Shown piece by piece: positions 25,325 to 35,754 of a stretch of 64,000 bases of DNA (its first letter is position 1; each line of letters starts with the position of its first letter). Location: NCBI GenBank assembly GCA_963785815.1, contig CAWAWN010000002.1:1116001-1180000 (forward strand), read 5' to 3'. This stretch comes from UBA4742 sp963785815 (GTDB taxonomy: Bacteria > Actinomycetota > Acidimicrobiia > Acidimicrobiales > Acidimicrobilacustridaceae). The notes below the pieces were generated by a model that saw nothing but the letters and a program-made list of their open reading frames with translations, did no database searches and was not told where the DNA came from. A program made the position numbers and the translations under genes.

Positions 25325-27895
25325 TCAGGCCTCCTCGACACGGGTGGCTTCGTCGTTGATGCGCTGGCGCGGCCTCGACACGGGTGAGTCGAGGTCCCAC
25401 GCGTTCTCGACCATCAACGAGCGCAGCGAGCCGCCAAGCGCCGTGGTGCAGACGTCGAACGGGTCGTCCACCCGGAAGGTGCCCGGACCCAGGTCGCGCA
25501 GCCGTGGTGCCTGCAGGTGCCAGTCGTGGTGGAAGCCCTGGTCGCGCAGGTCGGCGATGGTGGCGAACCAGGTGGCGTAGTCGCGCGGGAGCTCGAGCGT
25601 CACGGGGAACGACCGGCCCCGGGCCGGCATCAGGGCGTGCTGGACGGCCATGACGGTGTCGAGGGCGTCATCGTCGACCAGGCCCACCTGCTCGACCAGG
25701 TAGCGACGGATCTCGTCCAGGAAGAGCCTCCAGCTCACCGGGGGCACCATCAGCTCGGGCAGGATCTGGACGGTGATCGTCGACAGCGGCCAGCGCTGGG
25801 GATCGCTGTGGACGTCCTCCACGAACCGCTCGTAGAAGTCGATCTCGCGTTGGCCGGTCTCGGCGTGCACGTAGGTCGCGATCTGGCGCAGCACCCCGAA
25901 GTTCTCGAACACGTAGTACGCGTAGGTGAGGCGGTTCATCTGCTCCCACTCGGCCCGGGTGAAGCTGGTGGTCTCCTTCACCTCCTCACCGGGCCGGGCC
26001 GTGATGCCGTTCTCCTCGCGGTAGTCCGGTTCGTTCATCGGGCTGTTGGTCAGCAGCAAGGTGGTGTGGATCGCCACCCGCACGGCCCGGCTGATGCACT
26101 CCTGCAGGTCGTTGCGGAAGGTCTCGGGGGTGGAGCCGGGCAGGCCCATCATGATGTCCACCATCATGGGCAGGTCGTTGCGCCGGAACTCACCGGAGAG
26201 CTCGTGGTACTTCTCGACCTTGATGTTCTTGCGGCGGATGGTGGTGAGGGTGCCCTCGTCGAAGGTCTGCATCGACATCTTGCCCTCGGCCACGATCCCG
26301 GCGTCGGTGAAGATCTCGATGATGCTCGACAGGTGCTTGACCGTGTTCTTGGCGTAGTTGTTCCCGATGAACTTCGGGTAGCCGTAGGTCGCTTTGAGCG
26401 CGGCGATGTGCTCGGCGATCTCGACGTCACGCTCGAAGATGCCGAAGTTGGCGTCGGCGATCCCTACCGTCTCGAAGTTGTTCACCGCGCACCACTCGAG
26501 CTCGGCGAAGATGCGATCCAGGTCGAACTTGCGCACCCGTGACAACGTGGCCGAACCCCAGTCGCAGAACGTGCAACCGTAGGGACAGCCCCGATTGGTC
26601 TCCATGATCACCGCGCCGCTCGGGCCAGCGGGGATGAAACCGTCGTAGAGGCCGGTGAGGATGGGAGACGGCACGGCGTCGAGGTCGGCGATCCGCTCCC
26701 GGTCGGCCGTCTGCACCACCCGGTCGCCGTGGCGGAACGACAGGCCGGGGACGTCTGCGAGGACCGACAGGTCGGGCGGTCCGTCGCCCACCGCCCCTCG
26801 CAGGGCGGCCAGCATGTGGGTGAACGTCGCCTCACCCTCGCCGTGGACCGCCACGTCCACGTGGGGGTTGGCGGCGAAGAAGCGCTCGACGTCGCCCAGG
26901 TACTTCGGCGTGTTGGGCCCGCCGTGCACGTTGATGTGGTGCCGGCCGTGCTCCTTGATGGTCGCCGACTGCTCGAGGTTGTAGTCGGTCGACCAGATGT
27001 AGTTGGAGAACAGGAAGATGGCGGGGGTGCCGCTGGCCACCGACGCCAGGCGCCGCGGGTCCCAGAAGAGCCGAGGGCGGAAGTCGAACGAGTGCTCGAG
27101 CACTCCCTGCTCGTGATCCTTGGCCGCCGCGATCACCATGGCCAGAGAGGCAGGCAGGCCCGACCAGCTGTTGTGGGCGGCGATCACACTGACCCGGTCG
27201 CTCGGTGCCGGCCGGGCGTCGTGCTCGGCCTCCAGCCGGTCGAACTCCTCGTTGACACGGGCCTGGCGGCGAAGCCCGTCACGCATCAGCTCCGCCTGAC
27301 GGGTCTGTCGGGCGTGCACGGGGTTGTCCGGGTCGAAGGCCACCAGCAGCCCCGCCGCGACCAGTCGCTCGGACAGCTGGCGGAACTGGTCGTCGCCGAG
27401 GGCCTCGGACCCCAGGCGCGCCTGCTGGGCCTCGAAGGCCTGATCGACGGTGGTGGGCTGAGCCAAGGCCACGATCGCCGACACCTCGTCGGCCGAGAAG
27501 CGGGCCAGGATCCGCCCGTCGTGATCGATGGAGTCGAACCCGCTGGAACCTGTCTGCAGCAGCAGGGGGGTGGGGAGCACGACCTCGTGGTGGAGGGCGT
27601 CGCCCGGCGTGGCCCTCGGCTCGAGGTCGGCGTCGTCGCGGTCCGAGGAGGGTCCGGCCCCGTCGACCAGCAGCCCGCGGAGGGCCATCTCGGCCAGGAA
27701 GGGATCGGTGGCCACCTGGCTCGAGTCGACGCCGTCGCGGGTCAGTTCCTCGATCAGGCGCAGGTGCGCCGGGGACAGCGCGAGCTCCGGGTCGGTGCCA
27801 TAGCGGGGGAGCACCACCGAGTGTGCCTTGATCACGACGACCAGCGAGGACGACGCCCGGAGCCGGGTGCTCGTCGAGGTGTCCATCACAGCCAT
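25325..27895 (-). CDS. Cobalamin-binding-type radical SAM enzyme, array copy 1
   Basis: 856 residues from ATG 27895, with AGGAG (inside the stop region of copy 2) nine bases upstream. Residues 1-230 are two winged-helix/PqqD-like segments (SVVLPRYGTDPELALSPAHLR; GFDSIDHDGRILARFSADE). About 240-375 resembles a B12-binding domain (NYIWSTDYNLEQ, HGGPNTPKY, HGEGEATF) without DxHxxG. The radical SAM core has Cys437, Cys441 and Cys444 in CPYGCTFC, binding the 4Fe-4S cluster that cleaves SAM. A helical C-terminus ends WDLDSPVSRPRQ. Family members of this class methylate or rearrange unactivated carbons; a glycan or lipid-linked sugar target is inference from the neighbours. Confidence 0.82.
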   Translation of the reverse strand: MAVMDTSTSTRLRASSSLVVVIKAHSVVLPRYGTDPELALSPAHLRLIEELTRDGVDSSQVATDPFLAEMALRGLLVDGAGPSSDRDDADLEPRATPGDALHHEVVLPTPLLLQTGSSGFDSIDHDGRILARFSADEVSAIVALAQPTTVDQAFEAQQARLGSEALGDDQFRQLSERLVAAGLLVAFDPDNPVHARQTRQAELMRDGLRRQARVNEEFDRLEAEHDARPAPSDRVSVIAAHNSWSGLPASLAMVIAAAKDHEQGVLEHSFDFRPRLFWDPRRLASVASGTPAIFLFSNYIWSTDYNLEQSATIKEHGRHHINVHGGPNTPKYLGDVERFFAANPHVDVAVHGEGEATFTHMLAALRGAVGDGPPDLSVLADVPGLSFRHGDRVVQTADRERIADLDAVPSPILTGLYDGFIPAGPSGAVIMETNRGCPYGCTFCDWGSATLSRVRKFDLDRIFAELEWCAVNNFETVGIADANFGIFERDVEIAEHIAALKATYGYPKFIGNNYAKNTVKHLSSIIEIFTDAGIVAEGKMSMQTFDEGTLTTIRRKNIKVEKYHELSGEFRRNDLPMMVDIMMGLPGSTPETFRNDLQECISRAVRVAIHTTLLLTNSPMNEPDYREENGITARPGEEVKETTSFTRAEWEQMNRLTYAYYVFENFGVLRQIATYVHAETGQREIDFYERFVEDVHSDPQRWPLSTITVQILPELMVPPVSWRLFLDEIRRYLVEQVGLVDDDALDTVMAVQHALMPARGRSFPVTLELPRDYATWFATIADLRDQGFHHDWHLQAPRLRDLGPGTFRVDDPFDVCTTALGGSLRSLMVENAWDLDSPVSRPRQRINDEATRVEEA

Positions 27896-27907
27896 GGGAT
27901 TCGACTC

Positions 27908-30469
27908 CTAGCCGATGATCTGGGCGGATCGGGCGACGGGCGAGACCAGGTCCCAGGTGTTGCTGCCCTGGAAGACCTGGGACATGAAGTTCTGGCTGTA
28001 GTCGAGTGGGTCGTCCACGGTGAAGGTGCCCGGCCCGAGCTCCCGCAAGGGCATCACCAGGTCCTGCCAGTCGTCGTGGTGGCCATCGTCGCGCCGGCTG
28101 GTCACGGCCGCGTGCCAGGCGGCGTAGTCGTGAGGCAGCTCGAGGGTGAGCGGGAAGGTGCGATCGCGGGCCGGGAGCAGCGCGTGCTGCACGGTGAGGA
28201 CCGTCTCCAACGTGTCATCGTCGACCAGTCCTACCCGTTCGACCAGGAAGCGACCCATGTCGGCGCGCAGAGCCATCCAGCTGACCGGCGGCACCATCAG
28301 CTCGTGCAGGACCCGGCAGGTCACCGCGATCGCCGGCCAGCGCTCGGGGTCGTCCCGGCAGGCGTCCACCAGCATCTCGTACAGGTCGATCTCCCGCATC
28401 CCCGTCTCGGCGCGCACGTACATGCCGATCTGGCGGAGCACGCCGAAGTTCTCGAAGACCCAGAAGGCCGAGCGCAGCCGGTCCATCTGCTGCCAGTCGG
28501 CGTGGGTGAAGGTGCTCGACTCCTGCAGGATCTGTCCGGGCCGGGCCACGATCCCGTTCTCGAGGCGGTAGGCCGGCTCGTTCATCGGGCTGTTGGGCAG
28601 CAGGACCGTGGACGCCAGGTAGGTGCGCACGTCGCGGTTGATGCACCGCTGGAGGTCGTTGCGCAGCGTGTCGAGGGTCGAGCCGGGAAGGCCCATCATC
28701 ATGTCCACCGACATGGGCAGCTCGTTGCGCCGGAACTCCAACGAGAGGTCATCGTACTTCTGGGTCTTGATGTTCTTGCGGCGGATGGTGGTGAGGGTGC
28801 CCTCGTCGAAGGTCTGGAGCGAGATCTTGCCCTCGGCCATGATGTTGGCCGCGGTGAACACGTCGATGATCTTCGACAGGTGCTTGACGGTGTTCTTGGC
28901 GTAGTTGATGCCCACCGACCGGGGGTGGCCGTACCCCTCCTTGAGGTCGGCGACCTTCTCGGCGATCTCGACGTCGCGCTCGAAGATGCCGAAGTTGGCG
29001 TCGGCGATGGCGATCTTGAAGCCGTGGGTGGCGCACCACTCCAGCTCGGCGAACACCCGGTCGAGGTCGAACTTGCGGATCCGCGACAGGGTGGCCGATC
29101 CCCAGTCGCAGAAGGTGCAGCCGTAGGGGCATCCCCGGTTGGTCTCGAGGGTGACGGCTGCCGAGGGGGCGCCGCCGGCGGGCAGGAACCCATCGAAGAC
29201 CCCGGTGAGGATCGGGGAAGGGATGGTGTCCACGTCCGCGATGCGATCCCGTGGCGCGGTCTGCACGACCCCGTCGCCGTCGCGGTAGGACAACCCGGCC
29301 ACCTCCGCCAGCTGCGACAGGTCGGCCGGTCCGTCACCGTCCCATCCCTGCAGGGCCTCGAGCAGTTCGGTGAAGGTGGTCTCGCCCTCGCCGTGCACGG
29401 CGATGTCGACGTGGGGGTTCTCCTCGAAGTACCGCTCCAGATCACCCGGGTACTTGGGGGTGTCCGGGCCACCGTGCACCGTCAGGTTCAACGGGTTGCA
29501 CGACTTGACCAGGGCCGAGTGGACCAGGTTGTCGGCGCTGGACCAGATGTAGTTGGAGAAGAGGTAGATGCCGGCCGGGCCCGACGCGGCCGAGCTGAGG
29601 CGGCGGTCGTCCCAGAGGAGGCGGGCCCGGAAGTCGTAGGCCTGCTCCAGGGCGCCGTCGTCGTGGGCCTTGGCCGCGGCCAGCACCATGCCCAGGGCGG
29701 CGGGCACACCGGACCAGCTGGAGTAGTAGCCGATGACCCGGGTGCGAGGCGGCCCGGTCCAGGTTGCGTCGCGCTCCGCGTCGATCCGGTCGAAGGCCTC
29801 GTGGACGGCGGCATGGCGGCGCATGGCGTCCTGCATCCTGGCCGTCTGGGTGCTCCGACGTTCGTGCGCCGGGTCGTCGGGATCGAAGGCCACCACCATG
29901 CCGGCGGCCACCATGCGCCCGATCAGCGCCTCGAAGTCGTCGGCCCGAGGCGCGTCAGCGCCCATGCCGGCCACCAGCTCGCGGTGGGCGTCGGCCATGG
30001 TCATGGGGTGGGACAGGGCGAGCATGGCCACCAACTCGTCGGCGCGGAGGTGAACGCCCATGCGCCCGTCGTGATCCAGGTAGTCGAAGCCATCGGGTCC
30101 GCACCCGAGCAGCACCGGCGTGGGCAACACGTACTCGCGACCCGGGTCCGGACGTGGGCCCGAGGTCACCCACTCGACGTGTGCCGGCACGTAGCGGTGG
30201 TCGGGCGGCCCATCGCCCTGCTCGGCGGTCAACAGCCCGCGGATCTCCAGGGCGGCGACCAAGGCGCCGGCTGGCTCGGTCTGCCGGTTCTGGGGACTGA
30301 GCCCACCGGGGCTGGCCAGGGATTCGAGCAGTTCGATCTGCATCCGATCCAGCGTCAGCCCGGGCAGGCCGCCGTACGACGGGATGGACACCGAACCCTG
30401 CTTGACCAGCACCGTGAGGCCGCGCGAGGAGTGCAGGGCCGCGGCGGAGGGCAGATCCAGCGTGGTCAC
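27908..30469 (-). CDS. Cobalamin-binding-type radical SAM enzyme, array copy 2
   Basis: 853 residues from GTG 30469, two bases after the stop of copy 3. Same order as copy 1: N-terminal PqqD-like segments (SVSIPSYGGLPGLTLDRMQ; GFDYLDHDGRMGVHLRADE), B12-type domain (HGGPDTPKYPGDLERY, HGEGETTF), and radical SAM cysteines 447, 451 and 454. It has the conserved KTLP-free core NYAKNTVKHLSKIID and a C-terminal WDLVSPVARSAQ. Here the terminal motif is the most diverged of the five (ARS instead of SRP). ADANFGIFERDVEIAEK after the cluster is shared by all copies. Substrate unknown. Confidence 0.82.
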   Translation of the reverse strand: MTTLDLPSAAALHSSRGLTVLVKQGSVSIPSYGGLPGLTLDRMQIELLESLASPGGLSPQNRQTEPAGALVAALEIRGLLTAEQGDGPPDHRYVPAHVEWVTSGPRPDPGREYVLPTPVLLGCGPDGFDYLDHDGRMGVHLRADELVAMLALSHPMTMADAHRELVAGMGADAPRADDFEALIGRMVAAGMVVAFDPDDPAHERRSTQTARMQDAMRRHAAVHEAFDRIDAERDATWTGPPRTRVIGYYSSWSGVPAALGMVLAAAKAHDDGALEQAYDFRARLLWDDRRLSSAASGPAGIYLFSNYIWSSADNLVHSALVKSCNPLNLTVHGGPDTPKYPGDLERYFEENPHVDIAVHGEGETTFTELLEALQGWDGDGPADLSQLAEVAGLSYRDGDGVVQTAPRDRIADVDTIPSPILTGVFDGFLPAGGAPSAAVTLETNRGCPYGCTFCDWGSATLSRIRKFDLDRVFAELEWCATHGFKIAIADANFGIFERDVEIAEKVADLKEGYGHPRSVGINYAKNTVKHLSKIIDVFTAANIMAEGKISLQTFDEGTLTTIRRKNIKTQKYDDLSLEFRRNELPMSVDMMMGLPGSTLDTLRNDLQRCINRDVRTYLASTVLLPNSPMNEPAYRLENGIVARPGQILQESSTFTHADWQQMDRLRSAFWVFENFGVLRQIGMYVRAETGMREIDLYEMLVDACRDDPERWPAIAVTCRVLHELMVPPVSWMALRADMGRFLVERVGLVDDDTLETVLTVQHALLPARDRTFPLTLELPHDYAAWHAAVTSRRDDGHHDDWQDLVMPLRELGPGTFTVDDPLDYSQNFMSQVFQGSNTWDLVSPVARSAQIIG

Positions 30470-30471
30470 GA

Positions 30472-33042
30472 TCAGCCCACCGCTTCCTCGGGCGAGGTCG
30501 CCTGGCGGGGACGCGAGATGGGGGAGTCCATGTCCCAGGTGCTGTCGAAGTAGGCCAGGGATGCGGACGGAAAGCCGAGGCCCTGCCCGCAGCTGTCGAG
30601 CGGGTCGTCGACCGTGAGCGCGCCGGGGCCGAAGGCACGCAGCGGGGTGGCTCGCTCGGGCCAGTCGTCGTGGTGACCGGCCTCGCGCAGCGCCGCCACC
30701 GCCGCATGCCAGGCCACGTAGTCGTGCGGCAGCTCCAGGCTGGCCGGGAACTGCCGACCTCGACCGGGGGTGAGCAGGTGTTGCACGGCCAGCACCGTGG
30801 CCAGGGCATCGTCGTCGGCGAGCCCGGTGACCTCGACCAGGTACCGGTGGATCTCGTCGTTGAACCGCCGCCAGCTCACCGGCGGCACCATCATCTCGGG
30901 CAGCACCTGCAACACGATCGCGATCGTGGGCCAGCGTTCGGGATCGCCGCGCCCGTCATCCACCAGCTGCTCGTAGAACTCGATCTCGCGTCGACCGGTC
31001 TCGGATCGGGCGTACAACGCCACCTGGCGCAGGATGCCGAAGTTCTCGAACAAGTAGAAGGCGTGGCGCAGTCGGAGCATCCCGTCGTAGTCGTCACGCG
31101 TGTAGGTGGCGGTCTCGAGCAGCTTCTCGCCGGGCAGGGCCACGATGCCGTTCTCGCGTCGGTACTCGGGCTCGTTCATGGGGCTGTTGGGGAGCAGCAC
31201 CGTGGGGAAGACGGTGGCCCGCACATCTCGGTCGATGCAGGCCTGGAGGTCGCTGCGGAAGGTGGCGGGCGTCGCCCCGGGCAGACCCATCATCAGCTCG
31301 ACGGCCAGGGGGAGGTCGTTGCGTCGGAACTCGACTGACAGCCCGTGGTACTTCTCGACCTTGATGTTCTTGCGCCGGATGGTGGTGAGCGTCTCGCTGT
31401 CGAAGGTCTGCATGGACATCTTCCCCTCGGCCACGATGCCGGCGGCGGTGAAGATGTCGATGATCTTGGAGAGGTGCTTGACCGTGTTCTTGGCGTAGTT
31501 GTTGCCGACGATCCTGGGATAGCCGTACGTCTGCTTCAGCTGGGCGATCTTCTCGGCGATCTCGACGTCGCGCTCGAAGATGCCGAAGTTGGCGTCGGCA
31601 AGCCCGATGCCCAGCTCGTGGGTGGCGCACCACTCCAGCTCGCCGAAGACCCGGTCGAGGTCGAACTGGCGGATCCGCGACAGGGTGGCCGAGCCCCAGT
31701 CGCAGAAGGTGCAGCCGTAGGGACAGCCCCGGTTGGTCTCGATGATGAGCCCGCTCTGCCCTCCGCCCACGGGCAGGAAGCCGTCGAACAGGCCCGTCAG
31801 GGCCGGGGAGGGGATCACGTTCAGGTCGGCCAGGCGGTCCCGGGGCCCGGTCTGGACGACGCGGTCGCCGTCTCGGAACGACAGCCCGGCCACGTCGGCC
31901 AGTGCGGTCAGGCGGGTCGGCCCGTCGCCCATGGTGCCGGCCAGCGCTTCCAACAGCGCGGGGAAGGTGACCTCGCCCTCGCCGTGGACGGTGATGTCGA
32001 CGTGGGGGTGCTGGGCGAAGTAGCGCTCGAGGTCGCCGGGGTACTTGGGGGTGTCCGGACCGCCGTGGACGGTCACGTGGTGGGGGTTGGCTGCCTTCAC
32101 CAGCTCGGAGTGGGCCAGGTTGTTGGCGCTGGACCAGACGTAGTTGGAGAAGAGGAAGATGGCCGGTGGGCCGGCGGCCGCCTGCGCGAGCCGCTCGCGG
32201 TCCCACATCAGCCGGGGCCGGAAGTCGTAGCTGGCGCTGAGCGCGCCCCCCTGGTGGGCCTTGGCCGCGGCCAGGATCATGCCCAGGGAGGTCGGGGGAC
32301 TGGCCCAGTTGGTGTGGAAGCCGATGACCCGGGTGTTTCCCACCGTGCCCGACGACTCGTCGTGCTCGGACTCGAGCCGGTCGAACTCGGCGTGGACGGC
32401 GGCCAGCCGGCGCAGGTTGCGGCGCATGCGCTCGGCCCCCAGCGCCTCGCGGGCGTGGATGGGGTCGTCCGGGTCGAACACGACGAGGAAGCCGGCGGCC
32501 AACGCCCGGCCGGCCAGATCGGTGAACGCCCGGTGGTCGAGGAGGGAGTGGCCGCCTTCGGCGCGGAGCGCTTCGAGGGCGTCGTCGACCGTCGTCGGTC
32601 GGCGGAAGGTCGCGATGGCCACCAGCTCGACGGCCGACAACCGCAGTCGCGCCACGCCGTCGTGGTCGACGTACTCGAAGCCGCCGGGCCGGCACGCGAG
32701 CAGCACGGGCACCGAGAGCACGTACTCACCGGCGGTCGTCGTGGCTGGCGCGACGTCGGGGACGTCGGGGAGGGTCGAGGCCCCGTCACGTTCGGCGGTG
32801 GTCGCGCCGGCGTCCAGCAGCAGACCTCGATCGGCCAGGGTGGTCAGGGTCGGGCTGTCGGGCAGGGCGTCAGCCTCGGCCCCGGCGGCCAGGGCTTCTA
32901 TGGCCTCGAGGTCGGCGAGGGTCAGCGGCAGGTCGGGATCGCCGTCGTAGCCGGGCACCACCAACCCGGTCGGTCGGATGGCGACCGTCAACCGCTGGGC
33001 CAGCCGCATGGGCGCCGATGTCGTCGTGACGGTGGCGGTCAC
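30472..33042 (-). CDS. Cobalamin-binding-type radical SAM enzyme, array copy 3
   Basis: 856 residues; I choose GTG 33042, which overlaps the stop of copy 4 by four bases (GTGA) and gives an N-terminus aligned with the other copies. PqqD-like segments: GLVVPGYDGDPDLPLTLADLE and GFEYVDHDGVARLRLSAVELV. B12-type domain with NYVWSSANNLAHSEL, HGGPDTPKYPGD and HGEGEVTF. The cluster cysteines are 440, 444 and 447. The C-terminus has WDMDSPISRPRQ. Strong sequence identity with copy 4 around the core suggests a recent duplication. Confidence 0.82.
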   Translation of the reverse strand: MTATVTTTSAPMRLAQRLTVAIRPTGLVVPGYDGDPDLPLTLADLEAIEALAAGAEADALPDSPTLTTLADRGLLLDAGATTAERDGASTLPDVPDVAPATTTAGEYVLSVPVLLACRPGGFEYVDHDGVARLRLSAVELVAIATFRRPTTVDDALEALRAEGGHSLLDHRAFTDLAGRALAAGFLVVFDPDDPIHAREALGAERMRRNLRRLAAVHAEFDRLESEHDESSGTVGNTRVIGFHTNWASPPTSLGMILAAAKAHQGGALSASYDFRPRLMWDRERLAQAAAGPPAIFLFSNYVWSSANNLAHSELVKAANPHHVTVHGGPDTPKYPGDLERYFAQHPHVDITVHGEGEVTFPALLEALAGTMGDGPTRLTALADVAGLSFRDGDRVVQTGPRDRLADLNVIPSPALTGLFDGFLPVGGGQSGLIIETNRGCPYGCTFCDWGSATLSRIRQFDLDRVFGELEWCATHELGIGLADANFGIFERDVEIAEKIAQLKQTYGYPRIVGNNYAKNTVKHLSKIIDIFTAAGIVAEGKMSMQTFDSETLTTIRRKNIKVEKYHGLSVEFRRNDLPLAVELMMGLPGATPATFRSDLQACIDRDVRATVFPTVLLPNSPMNEPEYRRENGIVALPGEKLLETATYTRDDYDGMLRLRHAFYLFENFGILRQVALYARSETGRREIEFYEQLVDDGRGDPERWPTIAIVLQVLPEMMVPPVSWRRFNDEIHRYLVEVTGLADDDALATVLAVQHLLTPGRGRQFPASLELPHDYVAWHAAVAALREAGHHDDWPERATPLRAFGPGALTVDDPLDSCGQGLGFPSASLAYFDSTWDMDSPISRPRQATSPEEAVG

Positions 33043-35628
33043 AGGTCCATCCCCGCTTCCAGCCCGCCGGTCACGGCCTGGCGGGGTCGGGAGACGGGCG
33101 AGGCCAGATCCCAGGCGCTGTCCTCGCTCAGGAAGGTGAACGGGGGCCCCAGGCTGTGCTGGCAGCTGTCGAGCGGGTCGTCGATGGTGAAGGGCGCCGG
33201 TCCGAGCTCGCCCAGCCGGCTCACCCGCTGGCTCCAGTCCTGGTAGTGGCCGGCCTCCCGCTCGGCGTTGACCGATGCGTGCCAGGTTGCGTAGTCGTGA
33301 TCGACCAGCAGCGTGACCGGGAAGGTGCGGTCGCGGGCGGGGAGCAGGGCGTGCTGGACCGCCAGCACCGTGTGGAGCGGGCTCTCGTCGGCCAGCCCCT
33401 CGACCTCCACCAGATAGCGGTGGACCTCGTCGATGAAGCGGCGCCAGCTCACCGGGGGCACCATCATCTGGGGCAGCACCTGGAGGGTGACCGACATCAT
33501 GGGCCAGCGCTCGGGCTCGGCCACCACCTCGTCGACCAGCCGGTCGTAGAAGTCGACCTCGCGCCGGCCGGTCTCGCTGCGCACGAACGTGGCGATCTGG
33601 CGCAGCACGCCGAAGTTCTCGAAGATCCAGAAGCCAGAGCGCAGTCGGTCCATGTGGGACCACTCCTCGCGGGTGAAGGTGGCCGTCTGGGTCACCTCCT
33701 CGCCGGGCTGGGCGATGATGCCGTTGTCGCGTCGGTACTCCGGGTCGTTCATGGGGCTGTTGGGCAGGAGCACGGTGGTGTGCACGATGCTGCGCAGGTC
33801 GCGGTCGATGCACGACTGGAGGTCGCCCCGGAAGGCCTCGGGAGTCGACCCGGGGAGGCCCATCATGAGGTCGACGGACATGGGCAGCTGGTTGCGGCGG
33901 AACTCGACCGAGAGGTCGTGGTACTTGTCGACCTTGATGTTCTTGCGCCGGATGGTCAACAGCGTGTCGTCGTCGAAGCTCTGCATGGACATCTTGCCCT
34001 CGGCCACGATCCCGGCGTCGGTGAAGATCTCGATGATCTTGGACAGGTGCTTGACGGTGTTCTTGGCGTAGTTGTTCCCCACGAACCGGGGGTAGCCATG
34101 GGTGCTCTTGAGCTCGGCGATCCGCTCCGCGATGTCGACATCTCGTTCGAAGATGCCGAAGTTGGCGTCGGCGATGGCGATCTTGAAGCCGTGGGTGGCG
34201 CACCACTCCAGCTCGGCGAACACCCGGTCGAGGTCGAACTTGCGGACCCGGGACAGGGTGGCCGAGCCCCAGTCGCAGAAGGTGCAGCCGTAGGGGCACC
34301 CCCGGTTGGTCTCGAGGTTGAAGCCGCCGGGGCCCTTGCCGGCCGCGATGAACCCGTCGTAGAGGCCGGTGAGCATGGGCGAGGGCAGGCTGTCGAGATC
34401 GGCGATGCGGTCGCGCGACCCGGTCGTCACCACCTCGTCACCGAGGCGGAAGGACAAGCCCGCCACCTCGGCCAGCGCCGAGAGGTCCGGTGGTCCACCG
34501 CCGACCCTGTCGCGCAGGGCGGCGAGCAGGGCGGAGAAGGTGGCCTCGCCCTCGCCGTGGACGGCGATGTCGACGTGGGGGTTCTGCTGGAAGAAGCGTT
34601 CGACGTCGCCGGTGTACTTCGGGGTGTTGGGGCCCCCGTGCACGGTCACGTGCTGCGGGTTGATCTGCTTCACCAGCGCCGAATGGGCGAGGTTCGGCTC
34701 GGTCGACCACACGTAGTTCGAGAACAGGAAGATGCCGGGCGACCCATGGGCCGCGGCCTCGAGGCGCGGGAGGTCCCAGCACAGCCGGGGCCGGAAGGCG
34801 TAGGTCTGTTCCAGCACGCCGTCCTCGAAGGCTTTGGCTGCGGCGATGACCATGCCGAGCGAGGCCGGGAGGCTGGACCAGCTGGTGTGGATCCCCATCA
34901 CCGGGACGCGGCCCGGCGCGCGCCGCGGCGGTCGCACTCGTCTTCCAGGCGGTCGAACGCCTCCAGGACCCGCGCCCGGCGCTGCAGCGAGGTCTTCATG
35001 CGCTCGGCCTGGCGGGTGAGCCGGGCCTGGACCCGGTTGTGGGGATCGTAGGGGACGATCACCTCGGAACCGGCCAGGGCACGGACCAGGCGGTCGAATG
35101 CGTCCCGGGTCAGGGCATCGGGTCCGGCCTGCTCCCGATGCGCCGTCCAGGCCTGCTCGATGGTCGTCGGTGTGCGGAACTCGGCGACGGCGGCCAGTTG
35201 GGTCGCGCCGAGGCTGGCCCGGGTGCGCCCGTCGTGGTCGACGAACTCGAACCCGTCAGGGCCGCACACCACCAGCACCGGGGTCGGGAGGACCAGGTCC
35301 TCCGCCAGGACCAGCGGGCTCGGCGCATCCGCGGCGTCGAGGTCTGGGACCAGGTCGGAGTCGGACCGATCGCGCCGGGCGGCGCGGCACGGTCGACCAG
35401 CAGGGCACGGGCGTCGAGGGCGGCCCGCAGGGAGTCCCAGACCCCGCCAGGATCAGGGGCGCGTCCGGCGGCGAGCTGCTCGATGGCCTGGAGGCTGGCC
35501 AGGTCGAGCGCGACCTCGGGGTTGGCCCGGTACGCCGGGATCGAGAGCCCGGCCGGGCGGATGGCGATGACGAGAGCCTGTGATGCCCATCGGGTCGCGG
35601 ACTGCACCGAAGCATCGGCGACGACCAT
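33039..35628 (-). pseudogene. Cobalamin-binding-type radical SAM enzyme, array copy 4, two frameshifts
   Basis: A full-length coding signal from ATG 35628 to 33039 is spread over three frames. Frame one reads ALVIAIRPAGLSIPAYRANP to LLVDRAAPPGA (to about 35380). Frame two continues with DLVPDLDAADAP, LVLPTPVLVVCGPDG and EAFDRLEDECDRRGA (to about 34920). Frame three has PVMGIHTSWSSLPASLG, HGGPNTPKY, HGEGEATF, CPYGCTFC (cluster at about 34298) and the final WDLASPVSRPRQ. Total length is 2590 bases, one more than a multiple of three. The downstream frame is intact from the B12 domain on. It is either a decayed copy or two assembly errors in GC runs. Confidence 0.75.
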
Positions 35629-35698
35629 GCACTACCCCCTTCCGTCGTTGGCGTCCGTCAGCAGATCGGGTCCGACACGGAGCCGGACCTGGCGGCCG

Positions 35699-35704
35699 AG
35701 CATA
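35699..35704 (-). promoter_or_regulatory. Possible -10 box ahead of radical SAM copy 4
   Basis: The 126-base gap between copies 5 and 4 has minus-strand TATGCT (TANNNT) and, just before the ATG at 35628, the purine-rich GGAAGGGGG as ribosome site. Copies 4 to 1 may thus have their own promoter. Confidence 0.35.
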
Positions 35705-35754
35705 GCCCCGTGGCCCATTCGCCACACCGGGTGTCCGGGCCTGCGGGACCAGGC

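Noticed and set aside
26729..30553. Very long open frame (over 1200 codons) antisense to the radical SAM genes
   Set aside because: It lies opposite conserved coding sequence, is rich in Gly, His, Val and Arg as expected of an antisense frame in GC-rich DNA, and has no recognisable domain.
30472..34299. Radical SAM copy 3 extended to 34299
   Set aside because: The extra N-terminal 419 codons overlap copy 4 in another frame and carry no family motif; GTG 33042 aligns with the other copies.
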